Below, piece after piece: positions 55,194 through 63,632 of a stretch of DNA of 64,000 nucleotides. The notes under the pieces were generated by a model, which did not search any database, was not told the origin of the DNA, and was given only the letters and a program-made list of their open reading frames with translations. The DNA comes from Gammaproteobacteria bacterium Milos-ODIII6 (GTDB lineage: Bacteria > Pseudomonadota > Gammaproteobacteria > Chromatiales > Chromatiaceae). Location of the stretch: contig JAPTHR010000008.1 in assembly GCA_029228645.1 (NCBI GenBank), positions 62,001 through 126,000 of the forward strand, read 5' to 3'. Position numbers and translations under genes: made by a program. Every line of letters begins with the position of its first letter. The first letter of the stretch is position 1.

Positions 55194-56378
55194 ATGTCTG
55201 ACCAGTCTTTTCATCCGCCGCTCCGCACCCTGATGGGGCCTGGCCCCTCCGACGTGCCACCCCGCGTACTGGAGGCCCTCGGCCGTCCCACCATCGGCCA
55301 TCTCGATCCCGCCTTCGTCGACCTGATGGACGAGATCAAGGGGCTGCTGCAATACGCCTACCAGACCGAGAGCGCGCTGACGATGCCGATCTCGGCGCCC
55401 GGTTCGGCCGGCATGGAGGCCTGCTTCGTCAACCTGGTCGAGCCCGGTGACAAGGTCATTGTTTGCCAGAACGGTGTGTTCGGCGGACGCATGAAGGAGA
55501 ACGTCGAGCGCTGCGGCGGCGAGGCCGTGATGGTCATGGATGACTGGGGCAAGCCGGTGGATCCGGGCAAGGTCGATGATGCGCTCAAGGCGCATCCGGA
55601 TGCCAGCATCCTCGCGTTCGTACATGCCGAGACCTCGACCGGGGCGCGCTCGGATGCCAAGACCCTGGCGGAGCTGGCCCGGAAACATGATTGCCTGAGC
55701 ATCGTGGACGCGGTCACTTCGCTGGCCGGCAGCGAGCTGCGCGTGGACGACTGGGGCATTGACGCCATCTACTCCGGCACCCAGAAGTGCCTCAGCTGCG
55801 TACCCGGCATCTCGCCGGTGAGCTTCGGCGAGCGCGCCCAGCAGCGCATCGCCAACCGCAGCCAGCGGGTGCAGAGCTGGTTCCTCGACATGAACCTGAT
55901 CATGGCTTACTGGGGCGGGAGCGCCAAACGTGCCTATCACCACACCGCACCGGTCAACGCCATGTACGCGCTGCACGAGTCGCTGCTGATGCTCAAGGAA
56001 GAGGGCCTGGAGAATGCCTGGGCGCGCCACCAGCACAACCACCTCGCCCTGCGTGCCGGGCTCGAGGCCATGGGGCTGAATTTTATCGTGGACGAGGCCT
56101 CGCGCCTTCCGCAGCTGAACGCGGTCACAATACCGGCGGGCGCCGACGATGCCGCCGTGCGCACCCGCCTGTTGCAGGAGCACCACCTCGAGATCGGGGC
56201 CGGCCTGGGCGACCTCGCGGGCAAGGTCTGGCGCATCGGCCTGATGGGTTACGCCAGCCGGGTGGAGAACATCACCCTCTGCCTCGGCGCACTGGATGCG
56301 GTCCTGAGCGATATGGGGGCGGATATCAAGCCGGGCGTTGCGCTGCCCGCCGCGGAGAAAGTGCTCGCCGGCGCCTGA
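55194..56378 (+). CDS. Alanine/serine-glyoxylate aminotransferase family protein
   Basis: A 394-residue fold-type I PLP aminotransferase. [17 protein letters not shown] opens the family; [20 protein letters not shown] binds phosphate; [19 protein letters not shown] and [32 protein letters not shown] contain the PLP-ring Asp and the Schiff-base Lys (in GTQKCL, near 200). Related enzymes transfer amino groups from alanine or serine to glyoxylate or pyruvate; the true substrate cannot be told. It is followed 3 bases later by the psd gene, so they are co-transcribed. Confidence 0.9.
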   Translation: MSDQSFHPPLRTLMGPGPSDVPPRVLEALGRPTIGHLDPAFVDLMDEIKGLLQYAYQTESALTMPISAPGSAGMEACFVNLVEPGDKVIVCQNGVFGGRMKENVERCGGEAVMVMDDWGKPVDPGKVDDALKAHPDASILAFVHAETSTGARSDAKTLAELARKHDCLSIVDAVTSLAGSELRVDDWGIDAIYSGTQKCLSCVPGISPVSFGERAQQRIANRSQRVQSWFLDMNLIMAYWGGSAKRAYHHTAPVNAMYALHESLLMLKEEGLENAWARHQHNHLALRAGLEAMGLNFIVDEASRLPQLNAVTIPAGADDAAVRTRLLQEHHLEIGAGLGDLAGKVWRIGLMGYASRVENITLCLGALDAVLSDMGADIKPGVALPAAEKVLAGA

Positions 56379-56381
56379 CGC

Positions 56382-57797
56382 GTGCGGCGACGCCGACCCT
56401 CACGTCTGCAGCTGCTGGTCGCGGTATTCGCGACCTTGCTGGTGGGTTACACCCTAGGGCAGCTGTACCAGCAGCACCGCCTGGAACGCCAGGGGGTGTA
56501 TCGGGTAGATCGCCCGGCCGTGATCCGGACCCCGGCCCGGTTGCCGCTATCCGGCCACTGGACCCTGTTGATCGCCGGCGAACCGGGGCCCGGCTGCGAG
56601 CAGCTGGCGCAGGAATTGACCGAAGTGATGAACCGCCTCGCCGACCAGGCCAAGCTGCAGCAGCAACTGCGGGTGAGGCTGTTGGCGACGCGCCCAACGC
56701 CGCCGGGTTCGCTGTGGCATTACCTGCCCTGGGCGGACGCGCACTACTTCGGCGGCGTGCAGCGTGACGAGCTGCTGCAGGTGCTGGATTTGTACCCGGC
56801 AGCGAGCGACAACTGCGGCCCCGGATCGCAGCTGGCGCTGGTGGGACCCGACCGGCGGCTGTATGCCCGACTGCAACTGGACAAGCCGGAGCGGATGACC
56901 GAGAGTCTGCGCCAATTGAATGAAACCCTGGAGCCCATGATCGACAAACCCGCTACAGAACCCGGCTGGCTCGACCGCCTCAACAACTGGCTGGTGCAGG
57001 TGCTGCCGCAGCACTGGCTGTCCGCGCGCATGTACCAGCTCGCGCGCAGCGAAATCACCTGGCTGAAGAACACCCTGATCCGCTTCGTCAGCTGGCGTTT
57101 CGGCATCGACATGCACGAGGCGGCCGTCGAGGACCGCTTCGCCTACCCGAGCTTCAATGCCTTTTTCACGCGCGCGCTCAAACCCGAAGCGCGCCCCATC
57201 GATAGCGCCGCGGTGGTCAGCCCCGCGGACGGGGTGCTCAGCCAGGCCGGACCGATCGACCACGACCGCCTGATCCAGGCCAAGGGTCACGACTACACCC
57301 TGTCTGCGCTTCTCGCGGGCGACGAAGAGGCCGCACAGCAGTTCGAATCCGGCAGCTTCGCCACCATCTATCTCTCGCCCCGCGACTACCACCGCGTGCA
57401 CATTCCACTGGCCGGCACCCTGCGCGAGATGGTGTTCGTGCCCGGCGACCTGTTCAGTGTCAGCGAGGCGACAGCTCAGCTGGTGCCGAACCTGTTCGCG
57501 CGCAACGAGCGGGTGATCCTGTACTTCGATACCGAACGCGGCCCACTGGCGGTGATCCTGGTGGGCGCCATCTTCGTCGGCAGCATGCAGACCGTGTGGC
57601 ACGGCGAGGTCAAGGCGGACCGGATCCGCCGCTGGCAGTACCCGCCGGAGAGCGCACCGCGCTTCGACAAGGGCGAGGAGATCGGGCGCTTCAACATGGG
57701 CTCGACCGTGATCACCCTGCATCCGCCGGGGACTGCCACGATGCATTCTGCGCTTGTCGGAAGCCATGTGCGCATAGGACAGGCGATAGCTGACTGA
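56382..57797 (+). CDS. psd: Phosphatidylserine decarboxylase with N-terminal membrane-anchored extension
   Basis: A 471-residue frame with GTG start. The C-terminal 280 residues are standard Psd: SWRFGIDMHEAAVEDRFAYPSFNAFF-type block (segment YPSFNAFFTRALKPEARPI), VVSPADGVLSQAG, YLSPRDYHRVHIPL, VPNLFARNERVILYFDTE and the pyruvoyl-forming site MGSTVI (near 440; cleavage at Gly-Ser). It makes phosphatidylethanolamine. The first 190 residues are extra: one membrane helix (LQLLVAVFATLLVGYTLG), then a soluble region with LSGHWTLLIAGEPGPGCEQL and PGSQLALVGPDRRLYARLQLD, thioredoxin/SCO-like in outline. ATG 56938 with nearby GGAG could start a normal-length Psd, so fusion versus internal start is unresolved. 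Confidence 0.88.
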   Translation: MRRRRPSRLQLLVAVFATLLVGYTLGQLYQQHRLERQGVYRVDRPAVIRTPARLPLSGHWTLLIAGEPGPGCEQLAQELTEVMNRLADQAKLQQQLRVRLLATRPTPPGSLWHYLPWADAHYFGGVQRDELLQVLDLYPAASDNCGPGSQLALVGPDRRLYARLQLDKPERMTESLRQLNETLEPMIDKPATEPGWLDRLNNWLVQVLPQHWLSARMYQLARSEITWLKNTLIRFVSWRFGIDMHEAAVEDRFAYPSFNAFFTRALKPEARPIDSAAVVSPADGVLSQAGPIDHDRLIQAKGHDYTLSALLAGDEEAAQQFESGSFATIYLSPRDYHRVHIPLAGTLREMVFVPGDLFSVSEATAQLVPNLFARNERVILYFDTERGPLAVILVGAIFVGSMQTVWHGEVKADRIRRWQYPPESAPRFDKGEEIGRFNMGSTVITLHPPGTATMHSALVGSHVRIGQAIAD

Positions 57798-57832
57798 GCC
57801 GCTGAATTCAAGGCAGCGGAGCGAACCCACGT

Positions 57833-58117
57833 TCGCGAGCAAGCTCGCTCCACAAAGCCTCTAGCAGTACCGTAGGAGTGGCCTTGGCCGCGAAAGAAAG
57901 AAAATTCGCGAGCAAGCTCGCTCCTACAAAGCCTCTAGCAGTACCGTAGGAGCGGCCTTGGCCGCGAAAGAAAGAAAATTCGCGAGCAAGCTCGCTCCTA
58001 CAAAGCCTCTAGTAGTACCGTAGGAGCGGCCTTGGCCGCGAAAGAAAGAAAGTTCGCGAGCAAGCTCGCTCCTACAAAAATGTCGAGCAGTACCGTAGGA
58101 GCGGCCTTGGCCGCGAA
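57833..58117. repeat. Tandem REPIN-like array 2 (74-bp period)
   Basis: Units start at 57833, 57905, 57979 and 58053. The first is 72 bases because it lost TA from the arm; the others are 74. Each unit is TTCGCGAGCAAGCTCGCTCC, a spacer AAAGCCTCTAGCAGTACC-like, then GTAGGAGCGGCCTTGGCCGC followed by GAAAGAAAGAAA. Orientation is opposite to array 1 and the spacer is unrelated. It fills the 421-base gap between psd and the V-ATPase gene; the remaining 58118-58218 holds no gene. Confidence 0.95.
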
Positions 58118-58218
58118 AGATCAGCGATCGGGTATCGATTGGATCGCCTTGCGCGGACAAGCTTGCTCTTATCAACCACGATGGCCGACATCCCGGCTCG
58201 AGTCGACTTCGCCCCCTC

Positions 58219-60063
58219 TCACCCTGCCCCCTCTCTCGGGTGCGGAGGAATCGCGAGTGGCTTGAATACCCTGCCCTCGGCACGCAAGAAGCGGATGAAG
58301 AATTCGTAGAGGACCAGTCGGGTGGTCTGCACGAAGACCACCAATGCCTCCAGGGCGATCAGCACCGCATGCCCAGCAACCAGGAACAACCACCTGGGCA
58401 GGACAGCATCGATATCCTCCGCCAGGGCGAGCAATGCCTGGTTCAAGGCCGCGTGCGCCAGTGCAAACGCCCCGACTCTCACAAAGGAAAGCGTGTTGAG
58501 GGCCAGCGCAAAGAGGCTCTCCAGCAGGTTACCGAGCACCTGCGACAGACCAAGTGTTTGGTGACGGTGGATCAACACGAAGCCTCCCAGCAGGTACCAG
58601 GCCAAGCCCGCCCCCGACACCCACAGGGCCGGCGGATAGAAAAACGCAACGGTCAGCGATGCATACAACAACAGCACCGCCGCTTCAGACAACAGCCATG
58701 GCGCGAACGCTTCGCGCCAATAGGCCTCGATACCATTGAAGACCAGGCCGAGCAGAATCAGAAAAACACCGAACACCATGGGCAGCGCGAGGATGACAAA
58801 GGGCTCCTGCAATGGATCGACCCACAGGCGCGGCAGGATGCCATGCAGCCCAAAAACTTCGCCCTGCAAAAAGCCAAAGGCGCTCGCCGATAACCCGCAG
58901 GGAATAAGAAAACGGCCGCTCCGCCAGCGCCGGTAAAGCAACGCACTCAGAAGAACCAGCACCAGGCCGTGCCCGACATCCGCAAACATGTAACCGAACA
59001 GCAGCGGAACGACCAGCGCCAACAGCGGGCCGGGATCCACTTCCGCCCTGCCCGGCGCGCCCAGCATGGCGGTGAATAGCTGGAAAGGCTGGGCCCACCA
59101 GGCCCCGAACAGCGCAACCGGCGGTTCGATTCCCTCGGGCGCCAGCGGAAACTGGACGATGGCATCGATCTTTTCCGCATCCAGCGCCTTTTGCAGCTGA
59201 TCCGACTTCCCGGCGGCCACCCATCCTGTCACGTGACACAACTGCTCTTTTCCGCCGGTCTCCCTGGACTCACCCAGGTACCAGCGCAGAACGGAGATAT
59301 TGGCGACCGCCAGTTTGACCGCCGGCTCCTGCCTCAGTCGCGACAGCGCCGCTTCCGCATCGAGCAGAGAGCTTGCCCTTCTCTGCAAGGCCTTCTCCAG
59401 ACCCACCATCTGTTTTTCGGGCGAGCGCATGAGCCAGGCGGGAAAAGCCAACAGCACACACGCGTTGTCGGCAAAAAAGGCATGGATCGCATCGGCCTGC
59501 TCCGGCAAATCCGCCACGACATAAAAATCGTGCGCCACACCCGGAATCAGTTCGTGAACCGAACCGGCAACAGACGGCACATCCAGGCAACACGCCTTGG
59601 GGCAGGCAAAGGCCCCTTTGAAAAGGAGCCTCGAGGCATGCGACAGCGGCCCGAGCAGGCCCGACTCCCGTTGCAGGGCCATAAGGCACTCCCTCACCAG
59701 CGCGAGGTTGTCTCGCTCGGCGATCAGGCGCTGCCGCTTTTTCCATACCGCTTCGAATCGCTGCGCCCAGGCCTCGATTCTTTGCAGCGCCTGAGCGGCC
59801 TCTCTCTCGGGCGCCACCGTCATTCTCGTCGCAGTGGCTACCGCAGACGGCAAGTCCTTTTCGTACTTTTCCCGGATGCTGTCGAACCGACTGATCGTCT
59901 CGCGAAGCAGCGCCAGGTCCATCGGGACCGCGAGCGCGGGATCCATTTGCAATTCCACCGCATCGGTGCGCGACAGGGCGTCCAACGCAAACACCGTCTG
60001 TTCGCGCGGGACATAAGTCTCGAACCACTGGGCCTGCTGAGCGCGTAGGGAGAAAAGGGGCAT
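58219..60063 (-). CDS. Orphan V-type ATP synthase subunit I-like protein
   Basis: A 614-residue protein of the V-ATPase a/subunit I family, the membrane stator that forms the proton or sodium half-channels. The N-terminal 330 residues are soluble and helical with coiled-coil segments (IREKYEKDLP, EAAQALQRIEAWAQRFEAVWKK in part); about seven membrane helices follow, with LLFGYMFADVGHGLVLVLL, LNTLSFVRVGAFALAHAALN (conserved Arg essential in the family) and QTTRLVLYEFFIRFLRAEGRVFKPL at the end (segment RLVLYEFFIRFL). No A, B, K, D or other V-type subunit gene is nearby. It is flanked on both sides by REPIN-like arrays. Confidence 0.87.
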   Translation of the reverse strand: MPLFSLRAQQAQWFETYVPREQTVFALDALSRTDAVELQMDPALAVPMDLALLRETISRFDSIREKYEKDLPSAVATATRMTVAPEREAAQALQRIEAWAQRFEAVWKKRQRLIAERDNLALVRECLMALQRESGLLGPLSHASRLLFKGAFACPKACCLDVPSVAGSVHELIPGVAHDFYVVADLPEQADAIHAFFADNACVLLAFPAWLMRSPEKQMVGLEKALQRRASSLLDAEAALSRLRQEPAVKLAVANISVLRWYLGESRETGGKEQLCHVTGWVAAGKSDQLQKALDAEKIDAIVQFPLAPEGIEPPVALFGAWWAQPFQLFTAMLGAPGRAEVDPGPLLALVVPLLFGYMFADVGHGLVLVLLSALLYRRWRSGRFLIPCGLSASAFGFLQGEVFGLHGILPRLWVDPLQEPFVILALPMVFGVFLILLGLVFNGIEAYWREAFAPWLLSEAAVLLLYASLTVAFFYPPALWVSGAGLAWYLLGGFVLIHRHQTLGLSQVLGNLLESLFALALNTLSFVRVGAFALAHAALNQALLALAEDIDAVLPRWLFLVAGHAVLIALEALVVFVQTTRLVLYEFFIRFLRAEGRVFKPLAIPPHPREGAG

Positions 60064-60184
60064 ACGAAGCCAAGCGGGTTGCCGGTGTTTGCGTCATTCT
60101 ACGCCCCTGCTGCAGGTTCCCGTTGCATCAACTATTGACCGGATACTTCACCAAATGGACGAAACAGGGTCGAGAAGGTGGACT

Positions 60185-60702
60185 TTCGCGAGCAAGCTCG
60201 CTCCTACGAATTCGCTCGGGTTCGAAGCCTCCTCGATCCGTAGGAGCGGCCTTGGCCGCGAAGAAAACGGGTACTGATTAGGGAATGGCGACTGTTCGCG
60301 GGCAAGCCCGCTCCTACGAATTCGCTCGGGTTCGGAGCCTCCTCGATCCGTAGGAGCGGCCTTGGCCGCGAAGAAAACGGGTACTGCTTAAGGAATGGCG
60401 ACTGTTCGCGGGCAAGCCCGCTCCTACGAATTCGCTCGGGTTCGAAGCCTCCTCGATTTGTAGGAGCGGCCTTGGCCGCGAAGAAAACGGGTACGGATTA
60501 AGAAATGGAGCCTGTTCGCGGGCAAGCCCGCTCCTACGAATTCGCTCGGGTTCGAAGCCTCCTCGATCCGTAGGAGCGGCCTTGGCCGCGAAGAAAACGG
60601 GTACTGATCTAGGAATGGCGACTGTTCGCGGGCAAGCCCGCTCCTACGAATTCGCTCGGGTTCGAAAAATCCTCGATCCGTAGCAGCGGCCTTGGCCGCG
60701 AA
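60185..60702. repeat. Tandem REPIN-like array 3 (110-bp period)
   Basis: Five units start at 60185, 60295, 60405, 60515 and 60625, exactly 110 bases apart. Each has a left arm TTCGCGGGCAAGCCCGCTCC, spacer GAATTCGCTCGGGTTCG-like, right arm GTAGGAGCGGCCTTGGCCGC, then a linker containing GAAAACGGGTAC. The first unit has GCGAGC/GCTCGC in the left stem where the others have GCGGGC/GCCCGC, a compensatory pair change. Same orientation as array 2. The last unit shows one decayed base (GTAGCAGC). Confidence 0.95.
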
Positions 60703-60966
60703 GGGTTCGCCAGGTCAGGTGTCGGAGTCGAGGTTGCCGACTACGCGCCCTGAGTCCGATCCATTTCCGTGCTATCGTGCTGAATGGCATCGATCCCCGG
60801 CAGATGGCCGGAAAGTCGAGTTTAAACAAGCGGCTGGCGGGAAAGGCCCACCAGCCGAAGACCTCGTTCCTCTCCAAGCTCTCTCCTTAACCTTCACCCC
60901 TTTTTGAGCGACCAGGCCGTACGGAAGCATCGTATCGCCTGGCCTCTTTTCCCACGGGCCAGATAC
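60703..60966. other. Gene-free remainder upstream of the methyltransferase, one hairpin
   Basis: Between array 3 and the ATG at 60967 I see no supported gene. At 60831-60857 CGGCTGG-C-GGG and CCC-A-CCAGCCG pair (10 bp, one mismatch) around an AAAGG loop; no T tract follows, so it is not a clear terminator. Decayed arms of the GGGGTCGGAGTCGG repeat occur near 60720-60733. A TTG at 60904 in frame with the methyltransferase could extend it by 21 residues. Confidence 0.4.
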
Positions 60967-61617
60967 ATGTCCTCATTGCGATACCGCTATCAGACCCTGG
61001 AATTCGACGAAACCGATATTCATGTAAGGACCCTGCGGGACAACCAACAATTCTCAGACGACGAGGGTATCGCCGCCGGGCTGGGCATCTCCTCGGCTCA
61101 CTGGCCGCTTTTTGGAGTGATCTGGCCCTCGGGTGAGGCCCTTGCCCATCTGATGTTTCATTACGACATCGAAGGCAAAAAAATCCTCGAGGTCGGCTGT
61201 GGCATTGGCCTGGCCAGCCTGGTACTCAACCATCGCACAGCGGATATCACTGCGACCGATCACCACCCGGAAGCGGAAGCTTTCCTGAAGATCAATGCAG
61301 CGCTCAACGACGACAGGAAAATCCCGTTTGTCCGCATGAAATGGTCCGATCCGAAGAGCCTGCTGGGCAGGTTCGATCTCATCATCGGGAGCGATGTGCT
61401 CTACGAGAGCGAGCATGCGCAACAACTGGCGGGTTTCATCAATGATCACGCCGAACTGCATTGCGATGTGATCATCGTCGACCCGGGACGCCGACAGCGG
61501 GGGCGATTCAGAACACAGATGGCTGGACACGGCTTCGCCTGCATCGAAATCCAACCCCATCAGGACGAGAGTGGATCCCGCCCGTATGCAGGGCAAATAA
61601 TGCACCTCTACAAATAG
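60967..61617 (+). CDS. SAM-dependent methyltransferase, Methyltransf_16-like
   Basis: A 216-residue class I methyltransferase. Motif I is ILEVGCGIGLASLVLNHR, followed by ITATDHHPEAEAFL (acidic ribose-binding residue), RFDLIIGSDVLYESEHA (motif IV, S-D-V-L-Y-E) and VIIVDPGRRQRGRF. SDVLYE and the preceding WPSGEALAHLM (WPxGxxLA) resemble the lysine/histidine protein methyltransferase group (Methyltransf_16). The target is unknown. ATG at 60967 is preferred to the upstream TTG because conserved sequence begins near it. Convergent with aapP, 107 bases between stops. Confidence 0.8.
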   Translation: MSSLRYRYQTLEFDETDIHVRTLRDNQQFSDDEGIAAGLGISSAHWPLFGVIWPSGEALAHLMFHYDIEGKKILEVGCGIGLASLVLNHRTADITATDHHPEAEAFLKINAALNDDRKIPFVRMKWSDPKSLLGRFDLIIGSDVLYESEHAQQLAGFINDHAELHCDVIIVDPGRRQRGRFRTQMAGHGFACIEIQPHQDESGSRPYAGQIMHLYK

Positions 61618-61724
61618 GCAACCTGGCTCATTGAGGGTGGCGTTGCAGTCGGCCTCCTGGCCGGACGTCTCATCGATCGTTTCCGGCATCCCGACGCCGG
61701 CACCTGACAGCCGACCGCCGAAGT

Positions 61725-62495
61725 TCAGTGCTGCAGTATCTGGCTCAGGAACAGCTGGGTACGCTCGTGCTGCGGGTTGTCGAAGAATGCGTACGGCTCG
61801 TTGACCTCGATGATCTCGCCACCATCCATGAACACGACGCGATCGGCCACGGTCTTGGCAAAGCCCATCTCGTGGGTCACGCACAGCATGGTCACGCCTG
61901 TTTCGGCCAGCTCGATCATGGTATCGAGCACCTCCTTTATCATCTCCGGGTCGAGCGCCGAGGTCGGCTCGTCGAACAGCATAATGTTGGGATTCATGCA
62001 CAGGCTGCGCGCGATCGCGACCCGCTGCTGTTGCCCGCCGGACAGCTGCCCCGGGTACTTGTCCGCCTGCTCCGGGATGCGCACCTTTTCCAGGTACTGC
62101 CTGGCGATCTCCTCGGCCTCGTGCTTCGGCATCCTGCGCACCCAGATCGGCGCCAGGGTGCAGTTCTCGAGCACGGTCAGGTGCGGGAACAGGTTGAAGT
62201 GCTGAAACACCATGCCGACCTCGCGCCGGATCTGCTCGATGTTCTTCACATCGCTGGTCAGCTCGGTGCCGTCGACGATGATGTGTCCGCGCTGGTGCTC
62301 CTCGAGGCGGTTGATGCAGCGGATCAGGGTCGACTTGCCGGAGCCGGAGGGTCCGCAGATGACGATCCGCTCGCCCTTGGCCACCGAGAGGTCGATGTTC
62401 TTGAGCACGTGAAACTCGCCGTACCACTTGTGCACGCCCTGCAGCTGTACGATCGGCTGCGACTCCGGCCGCCTGCGCCCGCTGTTCTCACTCAT
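61725..62495 (-). CDS. aapP: General L-amino acid ABC transporter ATPase
   Basis: A 256-residue polar amino acid transporter ATPase of the GlnQ/AapP type. Walker A is [20 protein letters not shown], then [15 protein letters not shown], signature [17 protein letters not shown], Walker [16 protein letters not shown] and H-loop [17 protein letters not shown]. It energises uptake by the two permeases encoded just upstream on the minus strand (AapM, AapQ), separated from aapM by 9 bases. The substrate-binding protein AapJ is expected to the right of the window. Confidence 0.93.
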   Translation of the reverse strand: MSENSGRRRPESQPIVQLQGVHKWYGEFHVLKNIDLSVAKGERIVICGPSGSGKSTLIRCINRLEEHQRGHIIVDGTELTSDVKNIEQIRREVGMVFQHFNLFPHLTVLENCTLAPIWVRRMPKHEAEEIARQYLEKVRIPEQADKYPGQLSGGQQQRVAIARSLCMNPNIMLFDEPTSALDPEMIKEVLDTMIELAETGVTMLCVTHEMGFAKTVADRVVFMDGGEIIEVNEPYAFFDNPQHERTQLFLSQILQH

Positions 62496-62504
62496 GTGAC
62501 CGCC

Positions 62505-63623
62505 TCAACGTCGATGCCCGGTATGCAGGCGTCGCTCGATCGCAAGCGAGTAGCGCGACATACCAAAACAGAAAATCCAGAAAACCGTGGCCGCGAACAA
62601 ATAGCCCTCGATCGAGTAGCCCAGCCACTTGGGGTCCTCTAGCGCCGCCTGGATGATCGCCAGCAGGTCCAGCAGGCCGATGATCAGGACCAGGGTGGTG
62701 TCCTTGAACAGCTCATTGAAGGTGTTCACGATGCCGGGGATGACCATCTTGAGCGCCTGCGGCAGGATCACCAGACCCATCTTCTTCCAGTAGCTCAGGC
62801 CGAGCGCATCCGCCGCCTCGTACTGTCCCTGGGGGATCGCCTGCAGGCCGCCGCGCACCACCTCCGCGATGTAGGCGGCCTGGAACAGGGTGATCCCGAT
62901 CAGGGCGCGCAGCAGCTTGTCGAAGTTGACCCCTTCGGGCAGGAACAGCGGCAGCATCACCGAGGACATGAACAGCACCGTGATCAGCGGCACGCCGCGC
63001 CACAACTCGATATAGGCGACGCTGAAGGCGCGCACGATCGGCATCTGCGAGCGCCGCCCCAGGGCCAGCAGGATTCCGAGGGGAAAGGCCGCCACGATGC
63101 CCGCCGCCGCCAGGATGAGCGTCAGGGTGAGCCCGCCCCAGCGCGTGGTCTCGACCTCGCTCAGCCCGAAGTTGCCACCGCCGATCAGCTGCGCGGTGAT
63201 AACCGGAAAGAAGAACAGCGCGAACACCACGCCATAGCGCTTGTAGGGGATGCGCGGCACCGTCAGCCACGCCATTGTCGCCACCATCAGGCCCGCGACC
63301 AGGTTGATGCGCCAGTACTCGCTGCTCGGATAGAGCCCGTACATGAACTGCTCGAAGCGGATGCGCACGAACACCCAGCAGGCCCCGCCCGAGCTGCAGG
63401 CCTCGCGCGAGTCCCCCGACCAGTCCGCGCGCAGGATCGCCCAGTCGAGCAGGGGCACGACGACCAGGTAGATGATGTACAGCCCGAGGAAGGTCAGCGC
63501 GCTGTTGAACCAGCTGGAGAACAAATTGGCCCGCAGCCAGCCCAGCACGCCGACCGAACTGGCGGGCGGCTCCCAGTCGGGATGATCACCCGGTGCGTAT
63601 TGTTGTCGAGACAATCGCGCCAT
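62505..63623 (-). CDS. aapM: General L-amino acid ABC transporter permease AapM
   Basis: A 372-residue permease. A long N-terminal part with two helices and a cysteine-bearing loop (REACSSGGACWVFVR) precedes the conserved permease core: SVAYIELWRGVPLITVLFMSS, the EAA-type loop QAAYIAEVVRGGLQAIPQGQYEAADALGLSYWKK (segment RGGLQAIPQGQYEAADALG) and IPGIVNTFNELFKDTTLV. This size and layout are characteristic of AapM in aapJQMP. It follows aapQ by 9 bases. Confidence 0.92.
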   Translation of the reverse strand: MARLSRQQYAPGDHPDWEPPASSVGVLGWLRANLFSSWFNSALTFLGLYIIYLVVVPLLDWAILRADWSGDSREACSSGGACWVFVRIRFEQFMYGLYPSSEYWRINLVAGLMVATMAWLTVPRIPYKRYGVVFALFFFPVITAQLIGGGNFGLSEVETTRWGGLTLTLILAAAGIVAAFPLGILLALGRRSQMPIVRAFSVAYIELWRGVPLITVLFMSSVMLPLFLPEGVNFDKLLRALIGITLFQAAYIAEVVRGGLQAIPQGQYEAADALGLSYWKKMGLVILPQALKMVIPGIVNTFNELFKDTTLVLIIGLLDLLAIIQAALEDPKWLGYSIEGYLFAATVFWIFCFGMSRYSLAIERRLHTGHRR

Positions 63624-63632
63624 CTCCCCGGC

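Noticed and set aside
57833-60702. Composite transposon carrying the V-ATPase gene
   Set aside because: No transposase, no target-site duplication visible, and the two flanking arrays have different spacers, so they are not copies of one element.
60831-60857. Riboswitch upstream of the methyltransferase
   Set aside because: Only a single hairpin is present, with no conserved junction or pseudoknot matching a known class.
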